A stretch of DNA of 16,604 nucleotides from UBA5972 sp964600965 (GCA_964600965.1 CAZRLO010000060.1:1-16604), one strand, 5' to 3'; counted from the stretch's first letter, positions 5,623 to 13,132 are shown. Program-made: numbers and translations. The notes: generated by a model from the sequence alone, not told the origin.

Positions 5623-6873
5623 ATGGCGGCACCAAGCGACAATATGAAAATCAACAGCGACCGCTTGTGGGATTCGCTGATGGAAATGGCCAGGATCGGC
5701 CCGGGCGTGGCCGGTGGCAACAACCGCCAGACGCTGACGGACGACGACGCCACCGGGCGCGCGCTGTTTCAGAAATGGTGCGATGATGCGGGCCTGACCA
5801 TGGGCGTGGATACCATGGGCAACATGTTCATGCGTCGCGAGGGGACCGACCCTGACGCGCTGCCGGTTTATGTCGGCAGCCATCTGGATACCCAGCCGAC
5901 AGGCGGGAAATACGACGGCGTGTTGGGGGTGCTTGGGGGCCTTGAGATCATCCGCTCCCTGAATGATCTTGGTGTCAAGACCAAGCACCCCATCGTGGTC
6001 GTCAACTGGACGAACGAGGAAGGCACGCGTTTCTCCCCCGCCATGTTGGCCAGCGGCGTTTTTGCGGGCGTGATCGATCAGGATTACGCCTATGGCCGCG
6101 AAGATGCCGAGGGGCTGAAATTCGGGGACGAGTTGAAACGCGTCGGCTGGGTTGGCGACGAGGAGGTCGGCGCGCGCAAGATGCATGCGCTGTTCGAACT
6201 CCATATCGAGCAAGGCCCGATTCTGGAAGCCGAGGACAAGCTGGTTGGCGTGGTGACCCATGGACAGGGGCTCAGGTGGATTCAGTGCACGGTGACGGGC
6301 AAGGGCCAGCATACCGGTTCAACGCCGATGCGGATGCGCCGGAATGCGGGGCGTGGACTGGCACAGATCACCGAGCTAGTGCACGAGATTGCCATGAAAC
6401 ATCAGCCAAACGCCGTGGGTGCGATCGGGCATATTGATGTCTATCCGAACAGCCGGAACATCATTCCCGAGAAAACCGTCTTTACCGTCGATCTTCGCAG
6501 CCACGAACTGGACACGCTGAACGGCATGGTCGCCGAATTGCTGGAAAAAGCGCCCGGCATTTGCGAGGATCTGGGCTGTTCCTTTGAAAGCGAAGACGTG
6601 GGCCATTTCGACCCGCCTGCCTTTGACGAAACCTGTGTCGGTGCCGTGCGCAATGCGGCCGAGCGTCTGGGGCTAAGCCATATGGACATCATCTCGGGCG
6701 CGGGGCACGATGCCTGCTGGATCAATCAGGTCGCGCCAACTGCGATGGTCATGTGCCCGTGTGTGGACGGCCTTTCCCATAACGAGGCCGAGGATATCAG
6801 CCCCGAATGGGCCGAAGCCGGGGCGAATGTGCTGTTTCACGCTGTTGTGGAGACGGCAGGTATTGTGGAGTGA
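5623..6873 (+). CDS. Zn-dependent N-carbamoyl-beta-alanine amidohydrolase (beta-ureidopropionase) / carbamoylase family
   Basis: The protein is a 416-residue M20-type amidase of the hydantoinase/carbamoylase family. Likely metal ligands are H87 in GSHLDTQPTGGKYDG, D98, E133 in WTNEEGTRF, H194 in ELHIEQGP and H386 in GLSHNEAED. The dimerisation and substrate region carries GKGQHTGSTPM near 227-236, and GAGHDA is at 359-364. By context it hydrolyses N-carbamoyl-beta-alanine to beta-alanine, CO2 and ammonia, the last step after PreTA and dihydropyrimidinase. Allantoate or N-carbamoyl amino acid hydrolases share these motifs, so the substrate is inferred from neighbours. The ATG at 5623 follows a GGGGGAA stretch; a later ATG at 5644 is possible. 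The frame is open upstream, but that part overlaps the operator. It is the first gene of the operon, followed by a GC-rich hairpin. Confidence 0.88.
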   Translation: MAAPSDNMKINSDRLWDSLMEMARIGPGVAGGNNRQTLTDDDATGRALFQKWCDDAGLTMGVDTMGNMFMRREGTDPDALPVYVGSHLDTQPTGGKYDGVLGVLGGLEIIRSLNDLGVKTKHPIVVVNWTNEEGTRFSPAMLASGVFAGVIDQDYAYGREDAEGLKFGDELKRVGWVGDEEVGARKMHALFELHIEQGPILEAEDKLVGVVTHGQGLRWIQCTVTGKGQHTGSTPMRMRRNAGRGLAQITELVHEIAMKHQPNAVGAIGHIDVYPNSRNIIPEKTVFTVDLRSHELDTLNGMVAELLEKAPGICEDLGCSFESEDVGHFDPPAFDETCVGAVRNAAERLGLSHMDIISGAGHDACWINQVAPTAMVMCPCVDGLSHNEAEDISPEWAEAGANVLFHAVVETAGIVE

Positions 6874-6875
6874 TC

Positions 6876-6908
6876 GCGGGGGCCAGCCCCCGCACCCCCG
6901 GAGTATTT
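6876..6908 (+). repeat. GC-rich intergenic hairpin of a type common in Rhodobacteraceae
   Basis: GCGGGGG (6876-6882) and CCCCCGC (6887-6893) pair perfectly around a 4-nt loop, starting 3 bp after the amidohydrolase stop, and are followed by an ACCCCCGGAGTATTTG-like tail. From memory, near-identical hairpin-plus-tail elements are scattered after genes in many Rhodobacteraceae genomes, where they probably act as terminator or processing signals. Here it would reduce read-through into the downstream dihydropyrimidinase region. Confidence 0.55.
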
Positions 6909-6953
6909 GGCGAACACTGAAAACAATTGGGAATATCGACTGGGAGGGTTGAA

Positions 6954-7052
6954 ATGACCAAAGTCATCAAAGGCGGGACCGACTGCACGGCAGACAGCGC
7001 GTGGAATGACGACGTGCTGATTGACCTCACTTCAACGAAGTTTGCCCTTTGA
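6954..7052 (+). pseudogene. Truncated 5' fragment of a second dihydropyrimidinase gene
   Basis: The ATG at 6954 has GGGAGG at ideal spacing and opens a frame beginning MTKVIKGGTDCTADSAW. The first 28 nt are identical to the start of the intact dihydropyrimidinase gene at 7834. The next 45 nt stay homologous, with mainly synonymous or conservative changes (for example GCA/GCG, GAC/GAT, GTG/GTT, ATT/ATC). Homology stops after VLID near 7026, and the frame ends at TGA 7050-7052 after 32 codons. This is a remnant of an older or displaced hydA allele at the position where hydA would be expected, right after the amidohydrolase. The abrupt break marks a recombination or insertion boundary. It may still be translated as a 32-residue peptide. 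Confidence 0.85.
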
Positions 7053-7070
7053 TCCCGTTTACACTATACA
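7042..7070 (+). promoter_or_regulatory. Candidate sigma-70 promoter for the small-gene pair
   Basis: TTGCCC (7042-7047) and TATACA (7065-7070) are separated by 17 bp, with 4 of 6 matches to each consensus hexamer. The site lies just past the boundary where dihydropyrimidinase homology ends and about 38 bp before the first small gene. It would give the inserted genes, and possibly the downstream hydA and transporter, a start site independent of the operator at 5517. Confidence 0.45.
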
Positions 7071-7107
7071 AGGATCTCGCGGGGCATTTTTGGCGCCGGA
7101 GGCTGCC

Positions 7108-7305
7108 ATGTCGACCAACAACGTTGTTCTTGAGCATTTGCGTGCAATCCGCGAGACGCTGGACAATCACACGCAGGATCTACTCGAAATCAAGCAGCGG
7201 CTTGGTTTTCTGGAAAACCAGTATGCCAGCATCTCAAACCGGCTCGACCGTTTGGATGAGCGCGTCAGCCGCATCGAAAAACGGCTGGAATTGCAGGACG
7301 CCTAA
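7108..7305 (+). CDS. Small coiled-coil protein of unknown function
   Basis: The 65-residue protein begins MSTNNVVLEHLRAIRE and is almost entirely predicted helix with heptad-like spacing of hydrophobic residues (L9, L10 region, then LLEIKQRLGFLENQ and ISNRLDRLDERVSRIEKRLE). This suggests a parallel coiled-coil oligomer. GGAGG stands 5 bp before the ATG, so this start is favoured over the longer in-frame opening from 7021. It has no signal peptide, membrane segment or catalytic motif. Similar short coiled-coil proteins are widespread in alphaproteobacteria, but I do not know a function. It lies in the segment between the truncated and intact hydA copies, 81 bp upstream of another small gene, and was probably acquired or moved with it. 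Confidence 0.72.
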   Translation: MSTNNVVLEHLRAIRETLDNHTQDLLEIKQRLGFLENQYASISNRLDRLDERVSRIEKRLELQDA

Positions 7306-7386
7306 GCGGACTGACAAGATATTTTCACTGAAATGGTTGAACTGGCGTTGGGGACCTTCCTTTGGTGGCTGTCAGGGAGTCACACC

Positions 7387-7821
7387 ATGACGCAAGCCGC
7401 CGTCATATTCTATGTCCCGGGTTTCGTCGAAATCACCCATCGGCAGGACCTCAATGCGGTTTGGATCGCCTATGCGGCCCTGAATGATCACACGGGCACA
7501 TATATTCCCAAGGCGGTTCGGGCGGCAACCGCGTTTGCGACAAGCCACAATATACCCAACTGGGTGGCGGATACGGCCCGACCGACCGATGAGCTGTCGG
7601 AATTGGACGCGACCTGGGTTGCGGGACAGGAATTTCGCGACATTATGCTGGGATCATCAATCTCCAATTTTGTGCTGATCCCCCCGGCACCTGAGACAGG
7701 GGCGGACACGAGCTGGATACCGGAATGGCAGGCAAGCACGCAGGCCGGTTTCGGCAATAATATCAAAGTCGAAGTGCTGGACAATCTCACCGAGATCAAA
7801 TCCTTCTTCGACGAAGACTAA
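7387..7821 (+). CDS. Hypothetical 144-residue protein, possibly STAS/SEC14-like fold
   Basis: The ATG at 7387 is preceded by AGGGAG at 7-bp spacing, so it is preferred over the in-frame opening from 7333. The protein has no signal peptide or membrane segment. It is tryptophan-containing and acidic at its end (FFDED). The order of elements resembles small STAS/SpoIIAA-like proteins: an IPNWVADT strand near residues 57-64, a WVAGQEFRDIMLGSS helix near 77-92, a FVLIPP strand near 96-101, and a VEVLDNLTEIKSFF ending. This is a fold impression, not a family hit. The stop is 12 bp from the hydA ATG, so it is translationally adjacent to hydA and presumably co-transcribed. It lies in the segment bounded by the truncated and complete hydA starts. 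Confidence 0.72.
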   Translation: MTQAAVIFYVPGFVEITHRQDLNAVWIAYAALNDHTGTYIPKAVRAATAFATSHNIPNWVADTARPTDELSELDATWVAGQEFRDIMLGSSISNFVLIPPAPETGADTSWIPEWQASTQAGFGNNIKVEVLDNLTEIKSFFDED

Positions 7822-7833
7822 CGGGAGACTACC

Positions 7834-9294
7834 ATGACCAAAGTCATCAAAGGCGGGACCGTCTGCACGGCGGATCGCACATGGAAGGCTGATGTTCTGA
7901 TCGAGGGCGAAAAGATCAAGCAGATCGGCGAGGATTTGAAGGGCGACGAGTATATCGATGCCGAAGGCGCCTATGTGATCCCCGGCGGGATTGATCCGCA
8001 CACGCATCTGGAAATGCCGTTCATGGGCACGACCGCGGCCGAGACATTCGAAAGCGGCACGTGGGCGGCTGCGGCTGGCGGCACAACGATGATCGTCGAT
8101 TTCTGTCTGCCGGGGGCGGACGGGTCGATCAAGAATGCGATCAACGAATGGCACCGCAAGTCGGCCCCGCAGATTTGTTCCGATGTGGGCTATCACATGG
8201 CGATCACCGGCTGGAACGAGAATGTTTTTGCCGAGATGGAGGACGCCGTGAAAATGGGCGTCAACTCGTTCAAGCATTTCATGGCCTATAAGGGTGCCCT
8301 GATGGTCGAGGACGACGAGATGTACGCCTCGTTCAAACGCTGCGCCGAACTGGGCGCATTGCCAATGGTGCACGCCGAAAACGGCGATCTGGTGTTTGAA
8401 CTCCAGAATAAATACATGGAGTTGGGCATTACCGGACCCGAGGGTCACGCCTATTCGCGCCCGCCGGAACTGGAAGGCGAGGCTGCCAACCGTGCGATTA
8501 CGATCGCCGATACTGCCGGTGTCCCGCTTTATATCGTGCACGTTTCCTGCGAGCAGACGCACGAGGCGATCCGGCGCGCGCGGCAAAAAGGTATGCGCGT
8601 TTACGGTGAACCGCTGGTGCAATTCCTGACGCTGGATGAAGGCGAATACTTCAACAAGGACTGGGACCATGCCGCACGGCGGGTAATGTCGCCGCCGTTC
8701 CGCTCCAAGGATCATCAGGATTCACTTTGGGCCGGGCTTCAGGCGGGCAGCCTGCAAGTGGTGGCCACGGATCATGCGGCGTTTACGACCAAGCAAAAAC
8801 GCGCCGGGTTGAAGGATTTCAGGATCATCCCCAACGGCTCGAACGGGTTGGAGGAACGTTTGGCGGTTCTCTGGACCGAAGGCGTTGAAACCGGACGGTT
8901 GACTCCGAACGAGTTTGTGGCCGCGACCTCGACCAATGTTGCGAAAATCCTGAATATCTATCCCAAGAAGGGGGCGATCGTTGAAGGGGCCGATGCGGAT
9001 ATCGTGGTTTGGGACCCGAAGATTTCCAAAACCATTTCGCCCAGCAACCACCATTCGGTGCTGGATTACAACGTGTTTGAAGGCTTTAGTGTTTCGGCGC
9101 AGTCACGCTTTACGCTGAACCGGGGTGACGTGATCTGGGCCTGGGGCGCAAACTCGCAACCCAATCCGGGACGCGGCAAGTTCATCCCCCGCCCGGCATT
9201 CCCGTCAGCGCATAAGGCGCTGAGCCAGTGGAAGGCGTTGAATTCGCCCCGTCAGGTGATGCGCGACCCTCAGAATATCCCGGCAGGAATCTAG
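7834..9294 (+). CDS. hydA: Dihydropyrimidinase / D-hydantoinase
   Basis: The enzyme opens the ring of 5,6-dihydrouracil or dihydrothymine to N-carbamoyl-beta-amino acids, the second step of the reductive pathway. The protein is 486 residues, normal for the family. Metal-site residues of the cyclic amidohydrolase fold are visible: H56 and H58 in GGIDPHTHLEMP, the lysine expected to be carbamylated K147 in SFKHFMAYKG, H180 in MVHAENGD, H236 in IVHVSCEQ and D313 in ATDHAAF. Y152 is the usual substrate tyrosine. IPNGSNGLEERL (331-342) is the family's substrate-contact loop. The ATG at 7834 follows GGGAGA at good spacing. Its first 28 nt are duplicated at 6954, where a truncated copy begins. It is followed after 58 bp by the ABC transporter ATPase. 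Hydantoin substrates cannot be excluded, but preTA makes dihydropyrimidine the natural one. Confidence 0.93.
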   Translation: MTKVIKGGTVCTADRTWKADVLIEGEKIKQIGEDLKGDEYIDAEGAYVIPGGIDPHTHLEMPFMGTTAAETFESGTWAAAAGGTTMIVDFCLPGADGSIKNAINEWHRKSAPQICSDVGYHMAITGWNENVFAEMEDAVKMGVNSFKHFMAYKGALMVEDDEMYASFKRCAELGALPMVHAENGDLVFELQNKYMELGITGPEGHAYSRPPELEGEAANRAITIADTAGVPLYIVHVSCEQTHEAIRRARQKGMRVYGEPLVQFLTLDEGEYFNKDWDHAARRVMSPPFRSKDHQDSLWAGLQAGSLQVVATDHAAFTTKQKRAGLKDFRIIPNGSNGLEERLAVLWTEGVETGRLTPNEFVAATSTNVAKILNIYPKKGAIVEGADADIVVWDPKISKTISPSNHHSVLDYNVFEGFSVSAQSRFTLNRGDVIWAWGANSQPNPGRGKFIPRPAFPSAHKALSQWKALNSPRQVMRDPQNIPAGI

Positions 9295-9352
9295 CGCAGG
9301 ATCGCGCAACGGGGATTGCGGGAACTCTCTTCTGAAAAGGCCGAACAGGAAC

Positions 9353-10135
9353 ATGAGCGAAACCGTCATCCAAGCCGAAGCCCTGAGCCTGACGTTTCAG
9401 ACCAATGACGGGCCGGTTCACGCGCTCGAGGATATCAATCTGAGCATCGAGCGCGGGGAATTCGTCAGCTTCATCGGCCCAAGTGGCTGTGGCAAGACCA
9501 CCTTTCTGCGGGTGATGGCCGATCTGGAAGAACCGACCGGCGGCACGTTGACGATCAACGGCGTGACGCCATCCGAGGCGCGAAAATCCCGCGCCTACGG
9601 ATATGTCTTTCAGGCGGCGGGGCTTTATCCCTGGCGAACCATCGCGGGCAACATCCGTCTGCCGCTGGAGATCATGGGCTACAGCCGGGCGGATCAGATC
9701 GAACGCGTAGCGCGGGTTCTGGATCTGGTGGATCTTTCCGGGTTCGAAAAGAAGTTTCCGTGGCAATTGTCCGGCGGCATGCAGCAACGCGCCAGCATCG
9801 CGCGCGCGCTGGCCTTTGATGCCGACATTCTGCTGATGGACGAACCGTTCGGCGCGCTTGACGAAATCGTGCGCGATCATCTGAACGAGCAATTGCTGGC
9901 CCTCTGGGCCAAGACCAACAAGACCATCGGGTTCGTCACCCATTCGATTCCCGAAGCGGTCTATCTTTCGACGCGGATCGTGGTGATGTCGCCGCGACCC
10001 GGTCGCATCATCGATGTGATCGAAAGCACCCTGCCAAGGGAGCGACCGCTGGAGGTGCGCGACTCGCCGGAGTTTCTGCAACTGGCGCACCGGGTCCGCG
10101 ACGGGTTGCGGTCGGGGCACGCCTATGAGGATTGA
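9353..10135 (+). CDS. ABC transporter ATP-binding protein, NitT/TauT (ThiZ-like) type
   Basis: This 260-residue cytoplasmic ATPase would drive import by the two permeases downstream. All nucleotide-binding motifs are intact: Walker A GPSGCGKTT (42-50), Q-loop Q87 in YVFQAAGLYPWRT, signature LSGGMQQR (139-146), Walker B ILLMDEP (159-165), D-loop ALD (168-170) and switch histidine H197 in FVTHSIPEA. The proline- and tryptophan-containing LYPWRT after the Q-loop is typical of the nitrate/taurine/thiamine-pyrimidine importer branch. The start ATG has only a weak AGGA nearby. It follows hydA by 58 bp and is separated from permease 1 by 216 bp containing a long inverted repeat, an unusual gap within such an operon. 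The substrate is inferred from the surrounding pyrimidine enzymes. Confidence 0.93.
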   Translation: MSETVIQAEALSLTFQTNDGPVHALEDINLSIERGEFVSFIGPSGCGKTTFLRVMADLEEPTGGTLTINGVTPSEARKSRAYGYVFQAAGLYPWRTIAGNIRLPLEIMGYSRADQIERVARVLDLVDLSGFEKKFPWQLSGGMQQRASIARALAFDADILLMDEPFGALDEIVRDHLNEQLLALWAKTNKTIGFVTHSIPEAVYLSTRIVVMSPRPGRIIDVIESTLPRERPLEVRDSPEFLQLAHRVRDGLRSGHAYED

Positions 10136-10262
10136 AACGAAAAAATCGGCGAAACGCCCCGCCCGCCTTGGCGGACGAGGCGCCTTCATCGTTCACGGCC
10201 ATCGGCTCTCCAGCCTGTACCGTGTGTTCACGGAACAACGGAATGGTTACCAATTCGCTAAA

Positions 10263-10339
10263 TTCATTGTTCCAAAAATACTCGAACTGCGCGCCCACGG
10301 ATATATTGCCTGCGGCGCGAGTATTTCCGGAACCATGAA
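10263..10339. repeat. Long imperfect inverted repeat before permease 1
   Basis: Arms at 10263-10284 and 10318-10339 pair at 19 of 22 positions around a 33-nt centre. The innermost nine bases AAATACTCG and CGAGTATTT are perfect. The right arm ends 12 bp before the GTG of permease 1, so the RNA hairpin would end just upstream of its ribosome binding region. It is AT-richer than its surroundings and occupies part of an otherwise empty 216-bp gap between ATPase and permease. It may be a small palindromic repeat element or an intra-operon expression control hairpin. I do not recognise the family. Confidence 0.8.
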
Positions 10340-10351
10340 ACGGGGGGCATC

Positions 10352-11239
10352 GTGAGCGTGTTCCGCCAGAACGTGATGCCGGTGTTGGTTGTCGTTCTGG
10401 CAATCCTTGCCCTTTGGTATGCTGGCGCGGTCGGTCTCAACGCCCATTGGGCCCAGGACAAAGCCAAGAGGGCCGGGGTCGAGCTGCGCTTTTCCGAACT
10501 GGTCGCCGATACCTGGACGCAGGCCAAGCCGCGCCTGCCAACGCCCAATCAGGTCGCCGTGGAAATCTGGCGGACCACCGGCGCGATGATCGCCAGGGGC
10601 AAGGCGTTTTCCAAGCGCAGCCTTATTCTGCACGGCTGGACCACGCTGTCCGCGACCTTGCTGGGCTTTGCGTTCGGCGCATTGTTCGGCATCCTGCTGG
10701 CGGTGGGGATCGTGCATATCCGGGCGATCGACCTGTCGGTGATGCCTTGGGTCATTGCCAGCCAGACGGTGCCCATTCTGGCGATTGCGCCGATGGTGGT
10801 GGTGGTCTTGGCGACCCTGAACACTCCGGCTCTGGTGGCGAAGGGGGTGATTTCGATGTATTTGTCGTTTTTCCCGGTCGTGGTGGGCATGGTCAAGGGC
10901 TTGCGCTCGCCCGACCGGCTGGCGCTGGACCAGATGGCGACGTGGCACGCGAGCCGGGCGCAGGTTATCTGGAAATTGCGCTTGCCGGCCTCGGCGCCCT
11001 ATCTGTTTGCGTCGCTCAAGGTCGGAGTCGCGGCCAGTCTGATCGGGGCCGTTGTCGCGGAATTGTCGCTGTCTCAGGATGGCGGGCTGGGCGCGCGGTT
11101 GCTGGCGGGCAGTTACTACGGGCAGACCATACAGATCTGGAGCGCCCTGATTGCGGCCGCAACACTGGCTGCCGGGTTGGTTGGCATCGTCGGGATGGCG
11201 CAGGGGCTGACCCTCAGGCGAATGGGAATGGCGCGATGA
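10352..11239 (+). CDS. ABC transporter permease 1 (NitT/TauT family, BPD_transp_1)
   Basis: This 295-residue inner-membrane protein has an N-terminal helix at about 10-28, then a soluble stretch to about 90, and a permease core of about five helices from 95 onward. The cytoplasmic EAA-like loop that contacts the ATPase is at about 195-215 (ATWHASRAQVIWKLRLPAS, with the conserved LRLPAS end). The start is read as the GTG at 10352, supported only by a G-rich stretch upstream. The next in-frame ATG is at 10376, inside the first helix. Its TGA overlaps the ATG of permease 2 by four bases (ATGA), so the two are translationally coupled and probably form a heterodimeric channel. Both belong with the ATPase and the binding protein as one importer, most likely for a pyrimidine. 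Confidence 0.9.
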   Translation: MSVFRQNVMPVLVVVLAILALWYAGAVGLNAHWAQDKAKRAGVELRFSELVADTWTQAKPRLPTPNQVAVEIWRTTGAMIARGKAFSKRSLILHGWTTLSATLLGFAFGALFGILLAVGIVHIRAIDLSVMPWVIASQTVPILAIAPMVVVVLATLNTPALVAKGVISMYLSFFPVVVGMVKGLRSPDRLALDQMATWHASRAQVIWKLRLPASAPYLFASLKVGVAASLIGAVVAELSLSQDGGLGARLLAGSYYGQTIQIWSALIAAATLAAGLVGIVGMAQGLTLRRMGMAR

Positions 11240-12078
11240 TCTGGCTGGTCGGTTCCATAATCTTCTGGCTTGGCGCGTGGCGTCTTAATCTGTGGCTGGC
11301 GGGCCGCGCGCAAAGCCGGTTTGTCACCGTCGCGGTGCCGGCACTGTTCGGCGTCGCGCTGTTGTTGCTGTGGGAAGGCGTGGTTCGCGGATTTGACATC
11401 AACCCGGTGCTGCTGCCCGCCCCAAGTGCGATCGGAGCGCGGATTGCGGCTTCCATGCCGATCCTGTGGACGGATTTCGTCCAGACCTTTGTCAAGGGCG
11501 CGTTGACCGGCTATGTGATCGGTTGCGGGGCGGCGTTTCTGACCGCGGTCGCGGTCGACCGGTCGCCGTTCCTGCAAAAGGGCCTGTTGCCGGTTGGCAA
11601 TTTCGTGGCGGCACTGCCGATCATCGGCATGGCCCCGATCCTGGTGATGTGGTTCGGTTTTGACTGGCACTCCAAGGCCGCGGTGGTGGTGGTGATGGTG
11701 TTTTTTCCGACTCTCGTCAATTCGGTCGAAGGGTTGCGCGCGACCGACCACATGCAGCGCGATCTGATGCGGACATATGCCGCCGCCTATTGGCAGGGAT
11801 TGCTGAAGCTGCGCCTGCCGGCGGCGATGCCTTTCATATTCAATGGCCTGAAAATCTCGACGACGCTGGCCCTGATCGGCGCCATCGTCGCGGAATTTTT
11901 TGGTTCCCCTATCCGCGGGATGGGGTTTAGGATTTCGACCGAGGTCGGAAGGCTTGCACTGGACATGGTGTGGGCGGAAATCGCGGTGGCGGCTCTGGCC
12001 GGTTCCGCGTTCTACGGTGGTGTGGCGATGATCGAGAAGGCGGTGACCTTCTGGCATCCGTCACAACGAAGAGGCTGA
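11236..12078 (+). CDS. ABC transporter permease 2 (NitT/TauT family, BPD_transp_1)
   Basis: This 280-residue membrane protein has hydrophobic segments near 1-22, 30-50, 85-108, 118-140, 146-162, 205-222 and 240-268. The EAA-like loop is at about 178-198 (MRTYAAAYWQGLLKLRLPAA). The region GNFVAALPIIGMAPILVMWFG (121-141) is the family-typical core helix pair. The ATG at 11236 overlaps the stop of permease 1 by four bases. The frame is open far upstream, but that part is a shadow within permease 1. The binding protein follows after 31 bp. Two distinct permeases, as opposed to one that homodimerises, are also found in some ThiX-like and riboflavin-type importers. Substrate by context: uracil, thymine or a related pyrimidine. 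Confidence 0.9.
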   Translation: MIWLVGSIIFWLGAWRLNLWLAGRAQSRFVTVAVPALFGVALLLLWEGVVRGFDINPVLLPAPSAIGARIAASMPILWTDFVQTFVKGALTGYVIGCGAAFLTAVAVDRSPFLQKGLLPVGNFVAALPIIGMAPILVMWFGFDWHSKAAVVVVMVFFPTLVNSVEGLRATDHMQRDLMRTYAAAYWQGLLKLRLPAAMPFIFNGLKISTTLALIGAIVAEFFGSPIRGMGFRISTEVGRLALDMVWAEIAVAALAGSAFYGGVAMIEKAVTFWHPSQRRG

Positions 12079-12109
12079 GCAAGATGTTTAACCAACTGGG
12101 AGAAGTAAG

Positions 12110-13099
12110 ATGAAGAAATTGTTATCAACGGCGCTGACCGGTGCACTGGTATTCGGGGCAAGTCTTGCCCAGGCGGCGGACGATGTGACGCTGCAACTGA
12201 AATGGGTCACGCAGGCCCAGTTTGCGGGCTATTACGTGGCGCAGGATCAGGGTTTCTATGAAGCCGAGGGCCTGAATGTCACGATCAAACCCGGCGGGCC
12301 GGATATTGCGCCTTCGCAGGTCATCGCCGGTGGCGGGGCCGATGTGGTGCTTGACTGGATGCCGTCGGCGCTGGCCAGCCGCGAGCGCGGGTTGCCGCTG
12401 GTCAACATCGCCCAGCCGTTCAAGAGCTCGGGCATGATGCTGACCTGCCGCAAGGATGCCGGTGTTTCCTCGCCGGCCGATTTCGCGGGCAAGACGCTGG
12501 GCGTCTGGTTTTTCGGCAACGAATATCCGTTCCTGAGCTGGATGAGCAAACTTGGTCTCGCGACGGACGGGTCCGAGGGCGGCGTCACCGTTCTGAAACA
12601 GGGTTTCAACGTCGATCCGATCCTGAACGGTCAGGCGGCCTGCGTTTCGACCATGACCTATAACGAATACTGGCAGATCATCGATGCGGGTCTGACCCCG
12701 GACGAACTGGCGGTATTCAAATACGAGGATCAGGGCGTCGCAACGCTTGAGGACGGCATGTATGTGCTGGAAGACAACCTTGCGGACCCTGCATTCGTCG
12801 ACAAGATGGTGCGGTTCGTGCGCGCGTCGATGAAAGGCTGGAAATGGGCCGAGGCAAATCCGGACGCCGCAGCGATTATCGTGCTGGAAAACGACGCGAC
12901 CGGTGCCCAGACCGAGGCACACCAAAAGCGGATGATGGGCGAGATTGCCAAGCTGACCGCAGGGTCGGACGGCACGCTTGATCCGGCCGATTACCAGCGC
13001 ACGGTCGACAGCCTGCTGGGTGGCGGTTCGGACCCCGTGATCACCATGGCACCCGAAGGTGCGTGGACGCACGCGATCACGGACGCGGCTCTGAACTAG
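12110..13099 (+). CDS. ABC transporter substrate-binding protein, NMT1/THI5 (ThiY-like) family
   Basis: This 329-residue periplasmic binding protein has a clear signal peptide (MKKLLSTALTGALVFGASLA), with cleavage expected after AQA at about 22. The mature protein opens with LQLKWVTQAQFAGYYVAQDQGFYEAEGLNVTI, the classic NMT1/THI5 start. Later motifs are VIAGGGADVVLDW near 71-83 and TLGVWFFGNEYPFLSW near 130-145; the GVW..GNEYP loop is typical of pyrimidine- and flavin-precursor binding members. There is no lipobox, so it should be soluble. GGGAGAAG precedes the ATG. As last gene of the operon, with a strong terminator 34 bp after the stop, it completes the importer. The family is known for the thiamine pyrimidine moiety. 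With preTA, dihydropyrimidinase and amidohydrolase beside it, nucleobase uptake for catabolism is the best guess. Confidence 0.92.
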   Translation: MKKLLSTALTGALVFGASLAQAADDVTLQLKWVTQAQFAGYYVAQDQGFYEAEGLNVTIKPGGPDIAPSQVIAGGGADVVLDWMPSALASRERGLPLVNIAQPFKSSGMMLTCRKDAGVSSPADFAGKTLGVWFFGNEYPFLSWMSKLGLATDGSEGGVTVLKQGFNVDPILNGQAACVSTMTYNEYWQIIDAGLTPDELAVFKYEDQGVATLEDGMYVLEDNLADPAFVDKMVRFVRASMKGWKWAEANPDAAAIIVLENDATGAQTEAHQKRMMGEIAKLTAGSDGTLDPADYQRTVDSLLGGGSDPVITMAPEGAWTHAITDAALN

Positions 13100-13132
13100 G
13101 CGCCGGCCATTCCCGAAAGGGGCCTGAAAGAA

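Noticed and set aside
5014..6312. A 432-codon minus-strand frame across doxX and the amidohydrolase gene.
   Set aside because: It is antisense to two well-supported genes, and its translation is His/Arg/Pro-rich without motifs.
7657..8715. A 352-codon minus-strand frame opposite hydA.
   Set aside because: It is an antisense shadow of hydA, whose metal ligands and length are fully conserved on the plus strand.
10125..10355. Small gene in the gap between ATPase and permease 1.
   Set aside because: The candidate frames run through the inverted repeat, lack ribosome binding sites and have no family-like sequence.
10414..11235. N-terminal extension of permease 2 giving a 554-residue fusion.
   Set aside because: This stretch is the +1 frame of permease 1, reads as low-complexity Gly/Arg/Ala, and the ATGA overlap at 11236 with a proper membrane-helix start is the natural junction.
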